Shown in pieces: positions 8,587 to 17,209 of a stretch of DNA of 64,000 nucleotides. This stretch comes from Nitrobacter sp051912485. GTDB taxonomy: Bacteria > Pseudomonadota > Alphaproteobacteria > Rhizobiales > Xanthobacteraceae. The DNA lies in contig NZ_CP196822.1 of assembly GCF_051912485.1 (NCBI RefSeq), positions 1,364,001 to 1,428,000 on the forward strand, given 5' to 3'. A program made the translations under genes and the position numbers. The notes below the pieces were generated by a model. That model was not told the DNA's origin, made no database searches, and worked only from the letters and a program-made list of their open reading frames with translations. Every line of letters starts with the position of its first letter. Position 1 is the stretch's first letter.

Positions 8587-8667
8587 GGAGCGTTTTCGAG
8601 CGATGCATGTCCCTGGGCTTTTCAAAATCATGCAGCCCGCTTCTGATTCCATGAGGAGTGGAGCCTC
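8587..8667. repeat. Degenerate copy of dispersed repeat family 2
   Basis: Shares GAGCGTTTTC-GAGCGA at its left and TCAAAATCAT-GCAGC-CCGCTTCTGATTCCAT at its right with the copies at 12890 and 34249, but the middle has diverged. It lies about ten bases after the stop of the DUF192 gene. Confidence 0.6.
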
Positions 8668-8722
8668 CGGGCGGCTTGCTGGCTCAGCCGGAAGCATGTA
8701 ACGACATCGTCTCCCAGCAGAT

Positions 8723-8799
8723 CGGGGTATAGCGCAGCCTGGTAGCGCGGCAGTTTTGGGTACTGCAGGTCGTTGGTTCGAATCCAGCTGCCCCGACCA
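8723..8799 (+). tRNA. tRNA-Pro (anticodon TGG)
   Basis: A 77-base cloverleaf: acceptor CGGGGTA pairs with TGCCCCG, the anticodon loop TTTTGGGTA carries TGG, the T-arm has GGTTCGAATCC, and discriminator A plus encoded CCA end at 8799. It is followed by AT-richer sequence and a phage-tail-like gene, so the 3' end may have served as an integration site. Confidence 0.95.
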
Positions 8800-9060
8800 A
8801 CAAAATCAATAGCTTAGGTGGTTTTTAGCGCAATTCTTCCCACAAAATCCGATTGGGAAGGCTATGGAAATATTGTGATGGCGACCCATCTTGGGGGCGA
8901 ACACATTGAGTGGGATAGCGGCCGCAGCCCGGAGGAGGGCGCTTGATGACCATTGTCCGGTTCGCGGCTCCCGTCGATACCGACAAGCTACGTGACAGCG
9001 TGACAGTGTGAAGTCGCAAGGTCGCCGATACTATGACCCTACAATCGAAGAGGTTTTGAA
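8800..9060. other. Interval downstream of tRNA-Pro
   Basis: No convincing gene. The composition is less GC-biased than the flanks and may be debris of an element once integrated at tRNA-Pro. A frame on the minus strand (8825-9019) has no recognisable sequence. Confidence 0.35.
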
Positions 9061-9480
9061 ATGACCGACCGCAGCACCAATCCTAACGCTCGTCAGCTAA
9101 AGTTTGCCGGAAAGGTTCGCACTTTCAATTTGAACGACCCCAGGGTTCTCGCGATGATCTCAGGCGGGGCGCATTTGAAGAGGGTCGCGAGGATGATCAC
9201 GATTTGCCGTCTTGGCATAGGCAGAGCGCCGCTTGCCGGACAATATGGCGATACCCCGGCGGCTTGCCACAGGCGCTTTCTCGAAAAGGTCTATTCGGCT
9301 ACTGATGTGGAAAACGTCATCGCGCTCGGGTTGATTGGTGGCGGGATGGCCGAAGATGAAGCGTTCGCGCTCATTGATGAGCATGTCACTGGCAAGCCAC
9401 TCGAAGCTAACGCGTTGATTGCATCGGAAACCATTGCCGCACTGGTCGACCACAGCGAGAAAACGAAACAGACCCACTAG
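9061..9480 (+). CDS. Phage tail assembly chaperone-like protein (gene-transfer-agent type)
   Basis: In this 139-aa protein the C-terminal half, DVENVIALGLIGGGMAEDEA then FALIDEHVTGKPLEANALIA, resembles the Phage_TAC_11 / gene-transfer-agent tail chaperone family (pattern ALIGGGM-x-EA-x-LI-x-V-x-PL-x-N). That family helps assemble the tail next to the tape-measure gene. No other tail genes are nearby, so this is an orphan, possibly left by a prophage at the adjacent tRNA-Pro. Family assignment is from pattern memory and moderate. Confidence 0.5.
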   Translation: MTDRSTNPNARQLKFAGKVRTFNLNDPRVLAMISGGAHLKRVARMITICRLGIGRAPLAGQYGDTPAACHRRFLEKVYSATDVENVIALGLIGGGMAEDEAFALIDEHVTGKPLEANALIASETIAALVDHSEKTKQTH

Positions 9481-9713
9481 CCGTGCATGGGCTGATGATC
9501 CATCCTTTCGCCGGATAAGTTAATCGCTTCGACCATTCGATCCTCTAAGAGAGGAACGCCTTGCGGCACGCTGCCATATAGGGCCGACCCTTGTCGCCCT
9601 AGCCGGCCATAATGCGTAAAATGGCTTATCTATCCGGATCGGCCGAAAGCTTGTCTTTCCCCGCACCACTAACCCAATCCAGCTCAGATTCGGAAAGGGA
9701 TCCCATCTAGAGG

Positions 9714-9745
9714 AAGGGGTGCGCCAGCGAGCCGGCGCACCCCTT
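9714..9745. terminator. Terminator-like hairpin
   Basis: AAGGGGTGCGCC and GGCGCACCCCTT form a perfect 12-bp stem with an 8-base loop about 30 bases after the stop of the minus-strand secreted protein gene. No T run follows on either strand, so it may be a weak terminator or an mRNA-stabilising 3' hairpin. Confidence 0.6.
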
Positions 9746-9773
9746 CAATGCTCACGAATAAACGGCGCGGCGA

Positions 9774-10100
9774 TCAGTACGGGCAGACCGTGCGGCCCCA
9801 GCGTGGGCTATAGTAGCAGCCCGGCGCGATGATGCCGACGCCGCCCCAGCCGCGACCACGGCCGTAGCCCCAGCCGCGACCACGGTAGCCCCAGCCGCCG
9901 CCACGTCCGCGACCCCAGCCGCCGCCACGTCCGCGACCGCCACCACGGCCGCCACCACGGGCTTCCGCCGATGTGGTCGATCCGGCCATCAGAACGGAAG
10001 ACACTCCGGCAACGCCGATAAAATACACGCAAACCATCGCCGTCGCCGCCAGGACGCGGGTGAAGATGCTGCGTCGCGCGCTCGAACTTTTTTGAACCAT
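9774..10100 (-). CDS. Secreted Gly/Arg/Trp-rich repeat protein
   Basis: This 108-aa protein has a signal peptide or membrane anchor (residues about 9-35, ending STTSAEA) followed by low-complexity GRGGGWGRGRGGGWGYRGRG-type repeats. It ends GCYYSPRWGRTVCPY with two Cys. The start at 10098-10100 is preferred over an upstream ATG because a Shine-Dalgarno-like GGAG lies upstream and the signal peptide follows. A perfect palindrome (10145-10173) lies 45 bases ahead of the start and is probably its operator. Function unknown. Confidence 0.72.
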   Translation of the reverse strand: MVQKSSSARRSIFTRVLAATAMVCVYFIGVAGVSSVLMAGSTTSAEARGGGRGGGRGRGGGWGRGRGGGWGYRGRGWGYGRGRGWGGVGIIAPGCYYSPRWGRTVCPY

Positions 10101-10144
10101 CAGGAGAATCTCCAACTCTGTTTGGCACCGTCTTGAAGCCGACC

Positions 10145-10173
10145 ATATTCGCGACAACCATTGTCGCGAATAT
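10145..10173. promoter_or_regulatory. Perfect 13-3-13 palindrome, probable operator
   Basis: The arm ATATTCGCGACAA is followed by a CCA spacer and its exact reverse complement. It lies 45 bases upstream of the start of the secreted Gly/Arg-rich gene (minus strand), where a promoter is expected. No T run follows, so a dimeric regulator site is more likely than a terminator. The regulator is unknown. Confidence 0.65.
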
Positions 10174-10578
10174 AAGGCAGTCAGCTCGCTTTGGTTCGGT
10201 GCATAATGAAATTACAGATCAACGAATTTGAGCGTGTCGCCAAGGTTATGGTCGGCTTCCCGCCCGGTCAAGGGTCGGCTACCAGCGCATGCAGGTTCAA
10301 GGATCGTGGTGAAAAAACTGGAAATGCTCTGGAACGTCAACGAGAAACGGTGTTGCCATGCCCGCCCGGCATATCTTCCGTTTGCAACAGGCCACTTTCG
10401 GCATGGGCCCGTTTCCTGTCCCGGCACCCATGAACTTAGTTTGCCGCATGAGCGACGCATAAGGGCAGGCATAACGCCGCCCGCCAGCGGCGTGCGTTAA
10501 CCACTGTCTCACGTACGGGCCCGGTCCTGAAAATGGCGCGGCGCCCAATTCCTCCTCCAGATTGCTCCGCAGAGGCTC
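10174..10578. other. Intergenic region upstream of the carbamoyltransferase gene
   Basis: About 400 bases with only short overlapping frames in several directions and no recognisable protein. It probably holds the promoter and leader of the carbamoyltransferase gene. No clear operator or RNA structure was seen. Confidence 0.4.
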
Positions 10579-12390
10579 ATGTCAAAACAGCACACTTATG
10601 TTCTCGGGCTCAATACCTACGATCACGACGTGAGCGCCTGCCTGCTTCGCGATGGTGCCGTAGCCTTCGCCATCGCCAAGGAACGGATCACGCGCGAGAA
10701 GCACGCCAGCGGGTTCTTTAAGGAGGTCATCGACTATTGTCTGAGCGCCGAAGGCATCGGCATCGGCGACATCGATCTGGTGGTCCGCAATTGCTACATC
10801 CTTCCCGTCCCGGAGATGGAAGAGCGGCTGATCTATCAGGACATGCCGGGATTCCTCCCCCCCGAGGAGCGCGCGGACGCGCACGACCATCCTTATTTCC
10901 GCTCGCGCTCCGACAAGGTGGTGTCGATCTCCCACCATCTGGCACACGCCTACAGCGCCTTTGCGGCCTGCCCGTTCGACGAGGGCGCAATCATGATCGT
11001 CGACGGCGTCGGCAGCTACCGTTCGGACGTGACCGAGCCCTATCCGGAAAGTGACACCGCGTCGCCACTGGCGCGGGAATCGGAGAGCTACTACCGGTTC
11101 AGCGGCGAAACCCTCGAAAGCCTGAAGAAGGTCTGGATGGAGCCGGACCGCGGCTTTTTGAGCGACGAATTCTACAACATGCCGGGCCTCGGCGCGCTTT
11201 ACAGCCGCGCCTCGACTTACATATTCGGCGACTGGAACAAATGCGGCGAACTGATGGGTCTCGCACCCTACGGACGCCGCGACAAAATCAAGTCGCTGAT
11301 GGACATTGCCGACAATCAGCTCACAGTCCCGCGCTGGTCGGCCGAGTTCAACCAGCCTTATATCGCCGACGGCAGCGGAAAATGGGACAGCAGCCCCTCC
11401 ATGCGGCATTGGGAGGATCTGGCATGGCGGGTTCAGGACGACACCGAAAAGGTGCTGCTCGCACGCGCCAACTGGCTCCGGGAAACCACGGGCGCGAAGA
11501 ATCTCTGCATCGCCGGCGGCGTGGCGCTGAACTGCGTCGCCAACGGACGGGTCGCGCGGGAGGCCGGATTTGAGAACGTCTGGATTCAGCCTGCGGCAGG
11601 GGACGACGGCATTGCGATCGGTTGCGCTTATTACGGCTGGCTTGAAGTATTGAAAAAGCGCCGCGGATTCGTGATGGAGCACGCTTATGTGGGCCGCAGC
11701 TACTCGGATGCCGAGGTCGAAGCCGCAACTAAGCGCTCGATGGTCAAGGTCCAGACGGCGGCGGTGAAAAGCTCGAACGTCTATGCCGAAACCGCGAAAC
11801 TTCTGGCGGATCAGAAGGTCATCGGCTGGTTTCAGGGGCGCTCCGAATTCGGCCCGCGCGCTCTGGGTAATCGCAGCCTGATCGCCGATCCGCGCAAGGC
11901 CGATATGAAGGACATCCTCAACAGCCGCGTCAAGCACCGCCAGCCATTCCGCCCGTTCGCGCCCATCGTGCTGGCCGAGCGCATGACGGATGTCTTCGAG
12001 GGCGACGAGGACTCGCCGTTCATGCTGATCGCCAAGGCGGTTCGGCCGGAATGGCGCGACCGGATTCCGGCGGTGGTTCATGTCGACGGCACGGCACGGG
12101 TGCAGACTGTGCGCGAGAGCACGAACCCGGCACTCTACCGGCTGCTGAAGGAATTCGAGGAACTGACCGGCGTTCCCGTGCTGATCAACACGTCATTCAA
12201 CGTCAAGGGCGAGCCGATCGTGGAGACACCGCGCGATGCCATGCGCTGCTTCCTGACGACGGGCATTGATCACCTTGTGCTGCACGACACGGTGATTTCC
12301 AAGAAGGGGTTGCACAGGATCGTGGGGCCGCTCGTCGGCGTCTATACCGACGTCGGTGCCGTTATCATGTCGAACCTCAGGCAGGCCTGA
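10579..12390 (+). CDS. Carbamoyltransferase (NodU/CmcH family)
   Basis: This 603-aa protein would transfer a carbamoyl group from carbamoyl phosphate to a hydroxyl of a sugar or secondary metabolite. The N-terminal Kae1/ASKHA-like domain starts LGLNTYDHDVSACLL and includes the metal-site-like SHHLAHAYSAFAACPF and IMIVDGVGS. The C-terminal YrdC-like carbamoyltransferase domain contains QGRSEFGPRALGNRSLIADP and INTSFNVKGEPIVETPRDA. Length and motifs are complete. No nod, polyketide or glycosyltransferase genes are nearby, so the acceptor cannot be inferred. Confidence 0.92.
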   Translation: MSKQHTYVLGLNTYDHDVSACLLRDGAVAFAIAKERITREKHASGFFKEVIDYCLSAEGIGIGDIDLVVRNCYILPVPEMEERLIYQDMPGFLPPEERADAHDHPYFRSRSDKVVSISHHLAHAYSAFAACPFDEGAIMIVDGVGSYRSDVTEPYPESDTASPLARESESYYRFSGETLESLKKVWMEPDRGFLSDEFYNMPGLGALYSRASTYIFGDWNKCGELMGLAPYGRRDKIKSLMDIADNQLTVPRWSAEFNQPYIADGSGKWDSSPSMRHWEDLAWRVQDDTEKVLLARANWLRETTGAKNLCIAGGVALNCVANGRVAREAGFENVWIQPAAGDDGIAIGCAYYGWLEVLKKRRGFVMEHAYVGRSYSDAEVEAATKRSMVKVQTAAVKSSNVYAETAKLLADQKVIGWFQGRSEFGPRALGNRSLIADPRKADMKDILNSRVKHRQPFRPFAPIVLAERMTDVFEGDEDSPFMLIAKAVRPEWRDRIPAVVHVDGTARVQTVRESTNPALYRLLKEFEELTGVPVLINTSFNVKGEPIVETPRDAMRCFLTTGIDHLVLHDTVISKKGLHRIVGPLVGVYTDVGAVIMSNLRQA

Positions 12391-12441
12391 CGTTCGGCTG
12401 CCTTCGCGGCCGCACTCGCTGGTGCAGAACACGAGATTGTC

Positions 12442-12567
12442 ATGCCGCGACATAAAGATTATATAGAGCAGGGCGTTAGGCGCTTCGCCGACGGATCGCA
12501 GGTCGAATTCCCGACAGGCGAATTTTTCGGAAGAGCGTCTTCACCAGATCGGTACAAGCTCGCATAG
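12442..12567 (+). CDS. Possible 41-aa hydrophilic protein
   Basis: ATG at 12442 opens a 41-codon frame (MPRHKDYIEQGVRRFADGSQ then VEFPTGEFFGRASSPDRYKLA) ending at TAG 12565-12567, just before the NDUFS4-type gene at 12587. Its composition is protein-like, but the ribosome binding site is weak and no family is recognised. Confidence 0.35.
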   Translation: MPRHKDYIEQGVRRFADGSQVEFPTGEFFGRASSPDRYKLA

Positions 12568-12586
12568 CAGCAGGTCACAGCGATCC

Positions 12587-12892
12587 ATGACAGCACGTAT
12601 CTTCAAGCCCGCCAAAAATGCGATGCAATCGGGCGTCGCCAAGACCAGGGAATGGCAACTGGACTACGAGCCCGAGCAGGCGCGGGTGATCGAGCCGCTG
12701 ATGGGCTGGACCAGCTCCGGTGACATGAAGCAGCAGATTACGCTTCGCTTTGAGACCAGGGAGGATGCGATCGCCTATTGCGAGCGTGAGGGCATTCCCT
12801 ATCAGGTGATCGAGCCGAAGGTGAAGGCGGCGAGAAAGGCCGCCTACGCTGACAATTTTGCATTTCGCCGCAGCGAACCCTGGACGCATTAG
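12587..12892 (+). CDS. NADH dehydrogenase (complex I) accessory subunit, NDUFS4 type
   Basis: This 101-aa protein of the ETC complex I conserved family corresponds to mitochondrial NDUFS4 (18 kDa AQDQ subunit) and is found in alphaproteobacteria. Diagnostic features are MTARIFKPAKNAMQSG at the start, then WQLDYEP, the GWTSSGD loop, and TREDAIAYCEREGIPYQVIE. It should bind the peripheral arm of complex I near the N-module. The nuo operon is elsewhere. Its stop codon TAG (12890-12892) is also the first base triplet of a dispersed repeat. Confidence 0.92.
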   Translation: MTARIFKPAKNAMQSGVAKTREWQLDYEPEQARVIEPLMGWTSSGDMKQQITLRFETREDAIAYCEREGIPYQVIEPKVKAARKAAYADNFAFRRSEPWTH

Positions 12893-12979
12893 AGCGTTTT
12901 CCGAGCGAAGTCCGGGCGGCGTGAAGAAAGCGCGTCAAACCAAAATCATAGAGCTTCGCTTCCGATTCCATGGGAGCGA
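12890..12979. repeat. Dispersed palindromic repeat family 2, copy
   Basis: Begins TAGAGCGTTTTCCGAGCGAA, passes through GCGCGTCAAACCAAAATCAT-AGAGC and ends with CGATTCCATGGGAGCG. It aligns with the copy at 34249-34350. The first TAG is the stop codon of the NDUFS4-type gene. Confidence 0.75.
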
Positions 12980-13185
12980 GGGTTTTGCACTCTTCATCGC
13001 CGGACGTTGCGGTTGTTCGCGGTCTGAGCCGCTCGACCATCATCCCTGTCGATGAAGGACGGCTTATCGAGGCTTGCTGCCGGGAAGAGGCGTCGAACGA
13101 AGGTTGACCTGGCCGGGGCGGGCGAGGCACCTTAGGCGGGAACTGCGAGCAGGATTTCAACGCCCGCCAACCGTCCTGGACTGTC

Positions 13186-14790
13186 ATGGCGCTTCGTTCC
13201 GGTGTCGATCCCACGTCGTCCGATTTCGCGCGCAACACCGAGGCGATGAAGGCTCTGGTCGGAGACCTGCGCGACAAGCTCGCGAACGTCGCGGGCGGAG
13301 GCGGAGAGACCTCGCGCGCCCGCCATACGTCACGCGGCAAGATGCTGGCCCGCGACCGCGTTGATCTGCTGCTCGATCCCGGCACGGCGTTTCTCGAACT
13401 GTCGCCGCTGGCGGCGAACGGCATGTACGGCGGCGATGTCCATTCCGCGAGCATCATCACGGGTGTTGGACGCGTCTCGGGCCGTGAGTGCGTGATCGTC
13501 GCCAATGACGCCACCATCAAGGGCGGCACCTACTATCCCATGACCGTGAAGAAGCATCTGCGGGCGCAGGACATCGCGCGGCAGAACAATCTGCCCTGTA
13601 TCTACATGGTGGATTCCGGTGGTGCTTTCCTGCCGCAGCAGGACGAGATCTTTCCGGACGAGCGTCACTTCGGCCGCATCTTTTACAATCAGGCCAACAT
13701 GTCGGCGCAGGGCATTCCGCAGATCGCGATCGTGATGGGATCGTGCACCGCGGGCGGCGCCTACGTGCCGGCGATGTCGGACGAGAGCATTATCGTCCGC
13801 AATCAGGGTACGATCTTTCTCGGAGGCCCGCCGCTGGTGAAGGCCGCCACCGGCGAGGTCGTCACCGCCGAAGAACTCGGCGGCGCCGATGTCCACTCGC
13901 GGCAGTCGGGCGTCACCGATCACTATGCGCAGAACGATGCCCATGCGATCGGGATCGCACGCCGTATCGTGGGGACGCTGAGGCCGCCGCAGCGCGCACC
14001 GCTCAACATGCGCACGCCGCGCGAACCGCTGTTCGCAAGGGAGGATATCTACGGCGTGGTGCCGATGGACGGCCGCAAGCCGTTCGATGTGCGCGACATC
14101 ATCGCCCGCATCGTCGACGGCTCCGAGTTCGACGAATTCAAGAAGCTGTACGGCCAGACGCTGGTGTGCGGCTTCGCGCGCATCTGGGGCTATCCGGTCG
14201 GCATCGTCGCCAACAACGGCATCCTGTTTAGCGAAAGCTCGCTGAAGGGCGTGCACTTTATCGAGCTATGCTGCCAGCGAAACATCCCGCTGGTGTTCTT
14301 GCAAAACATCACCGGCTTCATGGTCGGCAAGAAGTATGAGGCCGGCGGCATCGCCCGCGACGGCGCCAAGCTTGTCACCGCGGTCGCGACCGCCGGCGTT
14401 CCGAAGTTCACCGTGGTGATCGGCGGCTCCTACGGTGCCGGCAATTACGGCATGTGTGGCCGCGCCTTCTCGCCGCGATTTTTGTGGATGTGGCCGAACG
14501 CGCGGATTTCCGTGATGGGCGGCGAGCAGGCTTCAACGGTGCTCAGCACGTTGCGGCGGGAGAATATCGAAGCCAAGGATGGCACCTGGTCGGCGGAGGA
14601 GGAGCGCGAATTCCAGGCGCCGATCCGCGCGCAATACGAGAGCCAGGGCAATCCCTATTACGCCACCGCGCGGCTGTGGGACGACGGGGTGATCGATCCC
14701 GCCGATACCCGCCTCGTGCTGGGGCTCGGATTGTCGGCAGCGGCGAATGCGCCGATCGAGCCGACGACATTTGGCCTGTTCAGGATGTGA
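13186..14790 (+). CDS. mccB: Methylcrotonoyl-CoA carboxylase, carboxyltransferase (beta) subunit
   Basis: This 534-aa acyl-CoA carboxyltransferase transfers carboxyl from biotin to 3-methylcrotonyl-CoA in leucine catabolism. It has two crotonase-fold halves: the N half includes RGKMLARDRVDLLLDPGTAF and the oxyanion-hole region SCTAGGAYVPAMSDES, the C half QNITGFMVGKKYEAGGIARDGA and GSYGAGNYGMCGRAF. The GAGNYGMCGRA signature and the pairing with a biotin subunit favour methylcrotonyl-CoA over propionyl-CoA as substrate. Only two bases separate it from mccA, so the two are co-transcribed and likely translationally coupled. Confidence 0.93.
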   Translation: MALRSGVDPTSSDFARNTEAMKALVGDLRDKLANVAGGGGETSRARHTSRGKMLARDRVDLLLDPGTAFLELSPLAANGMYGGDVHSASIITGVGRVSGRECVIVANDATIKGGTYYPMTVKKHLRAQDIARQNNLPCIYMVDSGGAFLPQQDEIFPDERHFGRIFYNQANMSAQGIPQIAIVMGSCTAGGAYVPAMSDESIIVRNQGTIFLGGPPLVKAATGEVVTAEELGGADVHSRQSGVTDHYAQNDAHAIGIARRIVGTLRPPQRAPLNMRTPREPLFAREDIYGVVPMDGRKPFDVRDIIARIVDGSEFDEFKKLYGQTLVCGFARIWGYPVGIVANNGILFSESSLKGVHFIELCCQRNIPLVFLQNITGFMVGKKYEAGGIARDGAKLVTAVATAGVPKFTVVIGGSYGAGNYGMCGRAFSPRFLWMWPNARISVMGGEQASTVLSTLRRENIEAKDGTWSAEEEREFQAPIRAQYESQGNPYYATARLWDDGVIDPADTRLVLGLGLSAAANAPIEPTTFGLFRM

Positions 14791-14792
14791 CC

Positions 14793-16793
14793 ATGGCCAA
14801 GCGTCCGCAGTATCGCCGTTTCCAGACGCTCCTGATCGCCAATCGCGGCGAGATCGCCTGCCGTGTGATCCGCTCCGCCCGCACCATGGGTCTGCGCACG
14901 GTTGCCGTCTACTCCGAGGCCGATTGCGAGGCGCTGCATGTCGACATGGCCGACGACGCGGTGCTGCTCGGGCCTGCGCCCGCCCGCGACAGCTATCTCG
15001 ATATCGACAAGGTGATCGCTGCCGCCCGCAGGACTGGCGCGGAAGGCATCCATCCCGGGTACGGGTTTTTGTCGGAGAATGCCGCTTTCGCACAAGCGTG
15101 CGCCGACGCGGATCTCGTGTTCGTCGGCCCGACCGCAGACATGATGACCGCGATGGGTTCGAAATCGGGCGCCAAGGCGCTGATGGAGAAGGCAGGCGTA
15201 CCGTTGGTGCCCGGCTATCACGGCGAGGCACAGGATGAGGCCACGTTGCAGGGCGCGGCGGACAGGATCGGCTATCCGGTGCTGGTGAAGGCCTCGTCTG
15301 GCGGCGGCGGCCGCGGCATGCGGATCGTGCGGTCGGCGGCTGAACTCTGTGAGGCCGTCGTCAGCGCCCGGCGCGAAGCCAAGGCGGCGTTCGGTGACGA
15401 CCGGATGCTGATCGAGAAATATGTCGACAATCCTCGACATATCGAAGTGCAGGTGATCGGCGACAGCCACGGCAATTTGCTGTCGCTGTTCGAGCGCGAA
15501 TGCACCTTGCAGCGGCGGCACCAGAAGGTGATCGAGGAGGCCCCATCACCGACGCTGAACGCCGCGCAGCGCGAGGCTATCTGTCTGGCTGCGCGCAAGG
15601 CGGCTGGCGCAGTGAACTATGTCGGCGCGGGCACCGTCGAGTTCGTGTCCGACGGCAAGGACATGTTCTTCATCGAAATGAACACCCGCCTGCAGGTCGA
15701 GCATCCCGTGACCGAACTCGTCACCGGCATCGACCTTGTCGAATGGCAGCTGCGCGTCGCCTTCGGTGAAAAGCTGCCGCTGACGCAGGACCAGATCAAA
15801 CTGAATGGCCACACCGTCGAGGCGCGCGTGTACGCCGAAAACCCGAACAAGGATTTCATGCCGTCGGTCGGCCGCATCACCACTTGGCGCACGCCGCCCG
15901 AGGTCGACGGCTTGCGCATCGATTCCGGCTACCGCGAAGGCGATGCGGTTTCGCCGTACTACGACGCCATGCTCGCCAAGGTGATCGCCTGGGCACCGAC
16001 CCGCGAGGCTGCGATCAGCCGGCTCAACCGCGCCCTGGAAGAGAGCGACGTCCGCGGCGTCGTCACCAACCTTCCGTTTCTGTCTGCGCTGGTTACGCAC
16101 AACGACGTGCGCGCCAACGCGATCGATACCGGCTTCATCGAACGTCACCTAAACGAGCTGACCGAGACATCGGCTGCGCCGGGCGAGACCGAGCTTGCCG
16201 CCGCCGTCGCGACGATCCTCCGGACGGAAGACAAGGCGTCCCGACCGGACGCGGCATCGCCCTGGCAAGCCGCCGGCTGGATGCCGGTTGGCCGCCGTCA
16301 GCGGCGGTTTGTATTCCGTCAGGGGCAGACCGGGCACGAGGTCGCATTCACTTACGGTAACGGCCCGACTCAAATCCGGATTGGAGAAAAGGATATCGCA
16401 TTCGCGTTTGCAGTGGACGACGGCGGAGGTCTGACGCTCTCGCTCGACGGAATGCGAAGCCACGTTGTCTCCGTTGTCGAAGGGCACGACCTGTACGTGC
16501 GGACGCGCAACGGCCGGTTCGATCTGCACTGGGTCGACCCCTTCGGCGGGGATGAGGAGGAGCAGGTCGCCGAAGATCGCATCGTCGCGCCACTGCCCGG
16601 CATCGTGGTCGCGCTGCTTGCGCAGGTAGGCGCGGTGCTTGAGAAGGGCGCACCCGTCCTCACGCTGGAAGTGATGAAGATGGAGCAGACGTTGCGCGCG
16701 CCTTACGCCGGTAAGCTGAAAGAGCTCAAGTGCAAGGTTGGCGATATCGTGCAGGAGGGCGTCGAACTCGCCGACATCGAGCCCACTGCTTAA
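14793..16793 (+). CDS. mccA: Methylcrotonoyl-CoA carboxylase, biotin-containing (alpha) subunit
   Basis: This 666-aa protein carboxylates its own biotin using ATP and bicarbonate. In order it has a biotin carboxylase domain (LLIANRGEIACRVIRSAR; ATP-grasp glycine loop KASSGGGGRGMRIV; catalytic FIEMNTRLQVEHPVTE), a less conserved middle domain, and a C-terminal biotinyl domain with EVMKMEQ, in which Lys about 629 would be biotinylated. The ATG at 14793 is chosen because it starts MAKRPQYRRFQTLLIANRGE just after the mccB stop. Other leucine-degradation genes (isovaleryl-CoA dehydrogenase, glutaconyl hydratase) are not in the window. Confidence 0.95.
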   Translation: MAKRPQYRRFQTLLIANRGEIACRVIRSARTMGLRTVAVYSEADCEALHVDMADDAVLLGPAPARDSYLDIDKVIAAARRTGAEGIHPGYGFLSENAAFAQACADADLVFVGPTADMMTAMGSKSGAKALMEKAGVPLVPGYHGEAQDEATLQGAADRIGYPVLVKASSGGGGRGMRIVRSAAELCEAVVSARREAKAAFGDDRMLIEKYVDNPRHIEVQVIGDSHGNLLSLFERECTLQRRHQKVIEEAPSPTLNAAQREAICLAARKAAGAVNYVGAGTVEFVSDGKDMFFIEMNTRLQVEHPVTELVTGIDLVEWQLRVAFGEKLPLTQDQIKLNGHTVEARVYAENPNKDFMPSVGRITTWRTPPEVDGLRIDSGYREGDAVSPYYDAMLAKVIAWAPTREAAISRLNRALEESDVRGVVTNLPFLSALVTHNDVRANAIDTGFIERHLNELTETSAAPGETELAAAVATILRTEDKASRPDAASPWQAAGWMPVGRRQRRFVFRQGQTGHEVAFTYGNGPTQIRIGEKDIAFAFAVDDGGGLTLSLDGMRSHVVSVVEGHDLYVRTRNGRFDLHWVDPFGGDEEEQVAEDRIVAPLPGIVVALLAQVGAVLEKGAPVLTLEVMKMEQTLRAPYAGKLKELKCKVGDIVQEGVELADIEPTA

Positions 16794-16861
16794 TAATGGT
16801 TCACTGCCTGGAATTTCGTTCTCGGCGATGGATGCGGAGCTGACATCCGACGTCTCGCCGG

Positions 16862-17209
16862 CTACTTCTTCCGCTCTTTTCTGGCGGCATAGCGGGCATC
16901 GCGCGCTGCCTTGCGCTCGGCCTCGAGCGTGGCCTCGGCGGCTGCGGCTTCTTCCTTTTCTCGGGCGCGCTGTGCGGCGGCGGTCGCAGCAGCCTCCGCC
17001 TCGCGGGCTTTTCGCGCGGCCTTCTCGGTCTCCCGGGCTTGCCGCGTCTTGTCGCGGGCAGCCGCCTGGGCTTCGCGTTCAGCCTGTCTTTGCTTCACGG
17101 CGGGATCGTCGGGACCGGGTTTGGCGCGAAATTTGTCGAGAATACTTTTCCGGGCCTCAAGCGCCGCCTTTTGGCGGTCAGCGAAGCCAGGTTCCTTGAA
17201 TCCACTCAT
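16862..17209 (-). CDS. DUF6481 family coiled-coil protein
   Basis: This 115-aa, very Ala/Arg/Lys/Glu-rich protein starts MSGFKEPGFADRQKAALEAR, a start typical of DUF6481 proteins, and then forms one long predicted helix or coiled coil (AEREAQAAARDKTRQARETE). It is soluble and strongly charged, with no enzyme motif and no known function. It is convergent with mccA. Confidence 0.8.
   Translation of the reverse strand: MSGFKEPGFADRQKAALEARKSILDKFRAKPGPDDPAVKQRQAEREAQAAARDKTRQARETEKAARKAREAEAAATAAAQRAREKEEAAAAEATLEAERKAARDARYAARKERKK

Noticed and set aside
10582..12081. 499-codon open frame antisense to the carbamoyltransferase gene
   Set aside because: Codon-bias shadow of a strongly supported gene; translated sequence shows no family features.
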